The notes under the pieces are model-generated. The model searched no databases and was not told where the DNA came from. It saw only the letters and a program-made list of their open reading frames with translations. The translations under genes were made by a program, and so were the position numbers. From Hydra vulgaris (taxonomy: Eukaryota > Cnidaria > Hydrozoa > Anthoathecata > Hydridae): a stretch of DNA of 64,000 nucleotides. Positions 60,906 to 64,000 of this stretch are shown piece by piece. How positions within the stretch are numbered: position 1 is the first letter of the stretch; every line of letters begins with the position of its first letter. The stretch is taken from the NCBI RefSeq assembly GCF_038396675.1, contig NC_088921.1, forward strand, positions 35,822,501 through 35,886,500. Direction: 5' to 3'.

Positions 60906-61405
60906 TCAAAAGGTTTGATTAATATTTTTACAAGTTTAAAAAAGCAGCCATGATATTAGTTGATAAAAAAAAGCGTGCAAGGCAAGCTTATACATCTCTC
61001 TTGTTTTGGATTTTTTGTTTGTATTCCAGATATGGATTCTGTTGCATCATATTGTACGCCCTGGAGTTTTTGAAAACCTACTCAAACAATGAGGGCATTT
61101 CTTTCCAGGAGTTTTGTCTCCAATTTTGTTTCTTAAAATTGGAACCGGTGGGACCAGAAAACCAAATCATTCAAATTTACTTCTGGTTATTCGATTTAAG
61201 AAACTTGAATTCACATTTCCTAATGACGTAGTTGTTTTAAGGTTGTTTCAATCTGCTGTTGTTACAAAATGTACTGGAGAATAACCCTTTTCAAGGGTGA
61301 AGAATCGCTGCAGGTCTAGTATTGGATAGAAACTCTATTTCATTTGTTAGGTTTTGGTCTAATGCAGTATTATTTATTAGGGCATATAAAAACATCGCTT
61401 TGAAG
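60906..61405. other. Unassigned sequence
   Basis: A 93-residue open frame at 60950-61231 (YTSLLFWIFCLYSRYGFCC near its start) has no motif I recognise; it may be the continuation of the hAT relic in other frames. Confidence 0.45.
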
Positions 61406-64000
61406 TACCGTAAGATTGGGTAGCTTTGGCCCATTTTGCACCTTAATGTCTATTGCATGAAAGCCACAAAAGTTGTTTCCTCAAACACTAAGTACTATTA
61501 GAAGTACATAGAAAGGACAGTTAGAACTATCTGTCTCCCATTTGAAAATTATTTACCTGAAGTATCTTTTGGGTGGTTTAAATGGTGGCCCAAAGTCGCC
61601 CTGTGTGCTAGGGTGACTTTGGCCCAACCCTGTAAAAAGGGACTAAAGGAAGCAAAACAACAATAAAAACAACAATATTTAGGCAAAGAAAATAAATTTA
61701 CAAAAATAAAGTGACAAAAAAAGATTTAGTAACAAAGTTCTTGTATACAGTAAATAAAATATAGGTACAAACTAAACAAGTATAGGTACCAAGTAAACAA
61801 AACAGTTTAGGTATAAAGTAAACAAAAATGACAAAATAAATGTTTTAAAAAATTTAGTGAAAAAGTTCTGGAACTGAATAAATTCCTCTTTTCGAAATTT
61901 TCTTTGGTCCCTCAATAAAATTGACTATTTCAGACAGGGGAAAAAAAGTTGCACTGCTGGTAGTGACCATTTCCAGTTAAGTCCATTTTTTTTCATAATA
62001 CTATTTTCTGCTCCATTTTTTCTTAATTTTTTCAACTGCAGAAAAAAAAATTTCGAAAGTTACTTTAAAATTATTCAATTGTTATTACATTAAATAATAT
62101 TAGTTATTAAAATAATTAGTTATAAAGTTTACTAATTGATTAGCTAAATATAAATAATTCAAAATAAATAAACAAACCTGACCAGGATTTAACTCTCCAT
62201 TGTTTTATCAATATTTTGAAAGTTCTTTTTGCCTAATGCTGAATGATCTAAAGATTCTGTATGACTTTCTACGACTAAACTTATATCCGCAAAAATTAGA
62301 TTAGAAGTCTCAGTAGTTCCAGTATTTGTACTTGGGCCAGCAAAGTCAATGTTGTTGGTCTCAATTGTATTTATAATACTGATAGGTGTAACTACATTAT
62401 TTGAATTTAATCTATTATTTTCATTTATAACACAAGATGATATATCTGTTGAACATAAGCTTTTAGGGACAGCACATACTTTACGTCGCTTTGGTTTTTT
62501 AGAACCATCTGAGGACTTACATGGTTACAGGACATCTAGAACCATCCAGTGACTTACATAAATGATCTAAAAATGATTGGCTTGCTAAATCAGTAGTTGA
62601 GTTTAAACCTACATTACAACATGGTAGTCGTGAAAGCACTTGAGACTTGTCTAATGGAAAAATTCCAGTTTTGCAAAAACCAGCTCTAAGGTTATCATTC
62701 CCATGTTCATTTAAGTTGGTAATTAAACGGTCTAAAAGTCTAGGAAATTCATCTTTAGGAAGAGAAGCAACTCTTCTTCCTTTTCCTTTCTCCTTCCATT
62801 CACATAATATTTTGCGCCAGTTAATCTTCATAGGTCTAAAGTAGGCAACATCTAATGGCTGCGTGAGATGTGTAGAGTTTGCTGGTAATGCCACAAATCC
62901 TATGTTATTGCTTTGACATGCATCCAGTACTGCAAATCTCAAATGTGAAGATACGTTATCACCTATAATGACACTTCTTCCTTGAGCCTTCTTAAGTCTT
63001 GGAAGAAGTAAAGAGAAAAACCAGTCCTCAAAACATGTTGAGTCAAACCAACCACTTTTGATCTGTTATAACGTGCTTTTGGTGGCCCATGTTCCATCCA
63101 TGTATTCCATAACGACTCAGCTTTGTAAACAACATAAGGTGGTAGCAATTCACCATTAGCATTGCCACAAAACATTACAGAGAACGAGGTCTTTGTAGAA
63201 TTAATTATGGGTTCAGGATACTTACATCCACGCTTTATTAATATATATTTTTTTACCTGGATCATCACTGAGATTGGTTTCATTATAATTCCATATATTA
63301 TCAGGTGATATATTACTTATTTCATTTGATAGATTTATAAAGTAGTTATCAATCACAGTCGTTCCTATTTCTGCTCTCTTTCGCTTTATGTTGCTTGCAA
63401 ATCTTACTGTGAGTTCTGGATTTCTTTTTAAAAAAGATCGAATCCAATCGTCACCTGGAAAATTATTTTTGAACTGAGGTAAAACGACGCCTTTTTTCTC
63501 TAAATACCCTTTTACTATGCATCTTAAATCATATTTATCAAACGGAAAACCAAACTCAGATGATTTTATTGCATATGCCTTAAACATGTCTTCTTCTTTT
63601 GATGTAAATATTTGCTGACCACCATACTTTTTAGGATATGTCTGTTTTATTTTATTTTTTAATGTTGATCTTGGTATATCGTATTTCAAAGCTGCTTGTC
63701 GTTGAGTAATTAAACCATTCTTTAAATATTTTAATGCATTGTCTAACTGTTCTAAAGTATAAGTAACATATTTTCTTTTTCCACGATTTGGCTTGTAATT
63801 TTGTGGCATATTTAAACTAAGAACTAAACAAATTTCGCTATTTACTAATACAAACTGTTATACTGATTTTCTATTGCATTACTACTACAAAATTTTTCAT
63901 TCCAACATAGTAACTACCATAATATCTATAAATGATCACTAAAAAAGGTTTACTCTAATACATGGGGTGACTTTAGCCCGGGCCAATGTCACCCTATGTA
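61406..64000 (-). mobile_element. pogo-type DNA transposon reaching the window edge
   Basis: The left end near 61406 starts TACCGTAAGATTGGG, GTAGCTTTGGCCC. The right end at the window edge reads in reverse TACATAGGGTGACATTGGCC. Both share GGGT-G-TTGGCCC. Each end also carries an inner inverted copy: GGCCCAAAGTCGCCC...AGGGTGACTTTGGCCC at about 61588-61626 and GGGGTGACTTTAGCCC at about 63965. The transposase lies between them on the minus strand. The right limit may be at or just past 64000. Confidence 0.7.
62189..63809 (-). pseudogene. pogo-type transposase (psq HTH + DDE_1), frameshifted
   Basis: Starts at ATG 63809 (MPQNYKPNRGKRKYVTYT). N-terminal psq helix-turn-helix: ALKYLKNGLITQRQAALKYD, IPRSTLKNKIK. 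A CENP-B-type DNA-binding part follows, with SKEEDMFKAYAIKSSEFGFP and DDWIRSFLKRNPELTVR. DDE_1 domain: WNYNETNLSDDPG (first acidic block), SFSVMFCGNANGELLPPYVV, then YKAESLWNTWMEHGP, SGWFD (shifted frame), VIIGDNVSSH (second Asp), LPANSTHLTQPLDVAYF. The tail has a basic KKPKRRK stretch, possibly a nuclear signal, and runs to TAA 62189-62191. Frameshifts near 63240, 63060 and 62530, the last at a small duplication. The first block has NET instead of DET. Dead copy; pogo enzymes insert at TA. Confidence 0.88.

Noticed and set aside
60950-61231. 93-residue frame downstream of the hAT fragment
   Set aside because: Hydrophobic low-complexity composition without a motif; more likely decayed transposon sequence.

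Overview
The window reads as nuclear DNA of an animal with a very AT-rich genome. Genes are split into small exons with GT/GC-AG introns, there are very long (TA)n tracts, and many eukaryotic transposable element (TE) families are present. The combination of extreme AT content, Penelope-like, piggyBac, Transib-like, pogo, Tc1, hAT and Ty3-like elements, tRNA-derived SINEs and a TauD-type dioxygenase gene fits a cnidarian, most likely Hydra. The organism call is an inference; no marker locus here proves it.

Two host genes are supported, both on the + strand and both incomplete. (1) A MORN5-like gene has four exons between 11749 and 15686. They encode the last MORN repeat and the conserved C-terminal part of the protein; the 5' exons were not found. 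(2) A TauD/TfdA-family dioxygenase gene has exons at 38176-38652, 38827-39027 and 58409-58582. The last intron is about 19.4 kb and is full of transposons; the 3' exons lie beyond the window or were not recognised. A third candidate is a minus-strand tandem array of three in-frame mini-exons (7873-8390) of unknown function.

Region by region: 1-3 kb, decayed hAT/ZMYM1-like transposase. 4.4-9.7 kb, microsatellites, repeat relics and the mini-exon array. 9.9-11.5 kb, rearranged Penelope-like fragments. 11.7-15.7 kb, MORN5 with a LINE relic in its first visible intron. 16.4-19.6 kb, two Tc1-type elements, one with nested terminal repeats. 18.2 and 20.5 kb, SINEs. 21-23.4 kb, three copies of one non-autonomous element in alternating orientation within (TA)n. 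24.8-28.8 kb, an apparently complete LTR retrotransposon with identical 203-bp LTRs and a CCCAC target duplication, inserted in a pogo-type transposase relic. 29-31.8 and 35.1 kb, a tandemly duplicated non-coding module. 32.1-35.1 kb, a nearly intact piggyBac element inside the second module. 38-58.6 kb, the TauD gene, whose big intron holds palindromic MITEs, LINE, pogo, SINE, Transib/RAG1-core-like and Penelope-like sequences and an unassigned 1.86-kb TIR element. 58.8-64 kb, minisatellite, a large hairpin, LINE and hAT relics, and a pogo-type element that reaches the window edge.

The loci best worth following are the LTR element (unusual primer-binding site, textbook -1 frameshift signal), the Transib/RAG1-core-like relic, the symmetric mini-exon array, the piggyBac element with a spliced N-terminus and one stop codon, and the unassigned TIR element at 55.8-57.7 kb. 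All calls come from reading the sequence; no database search was run.
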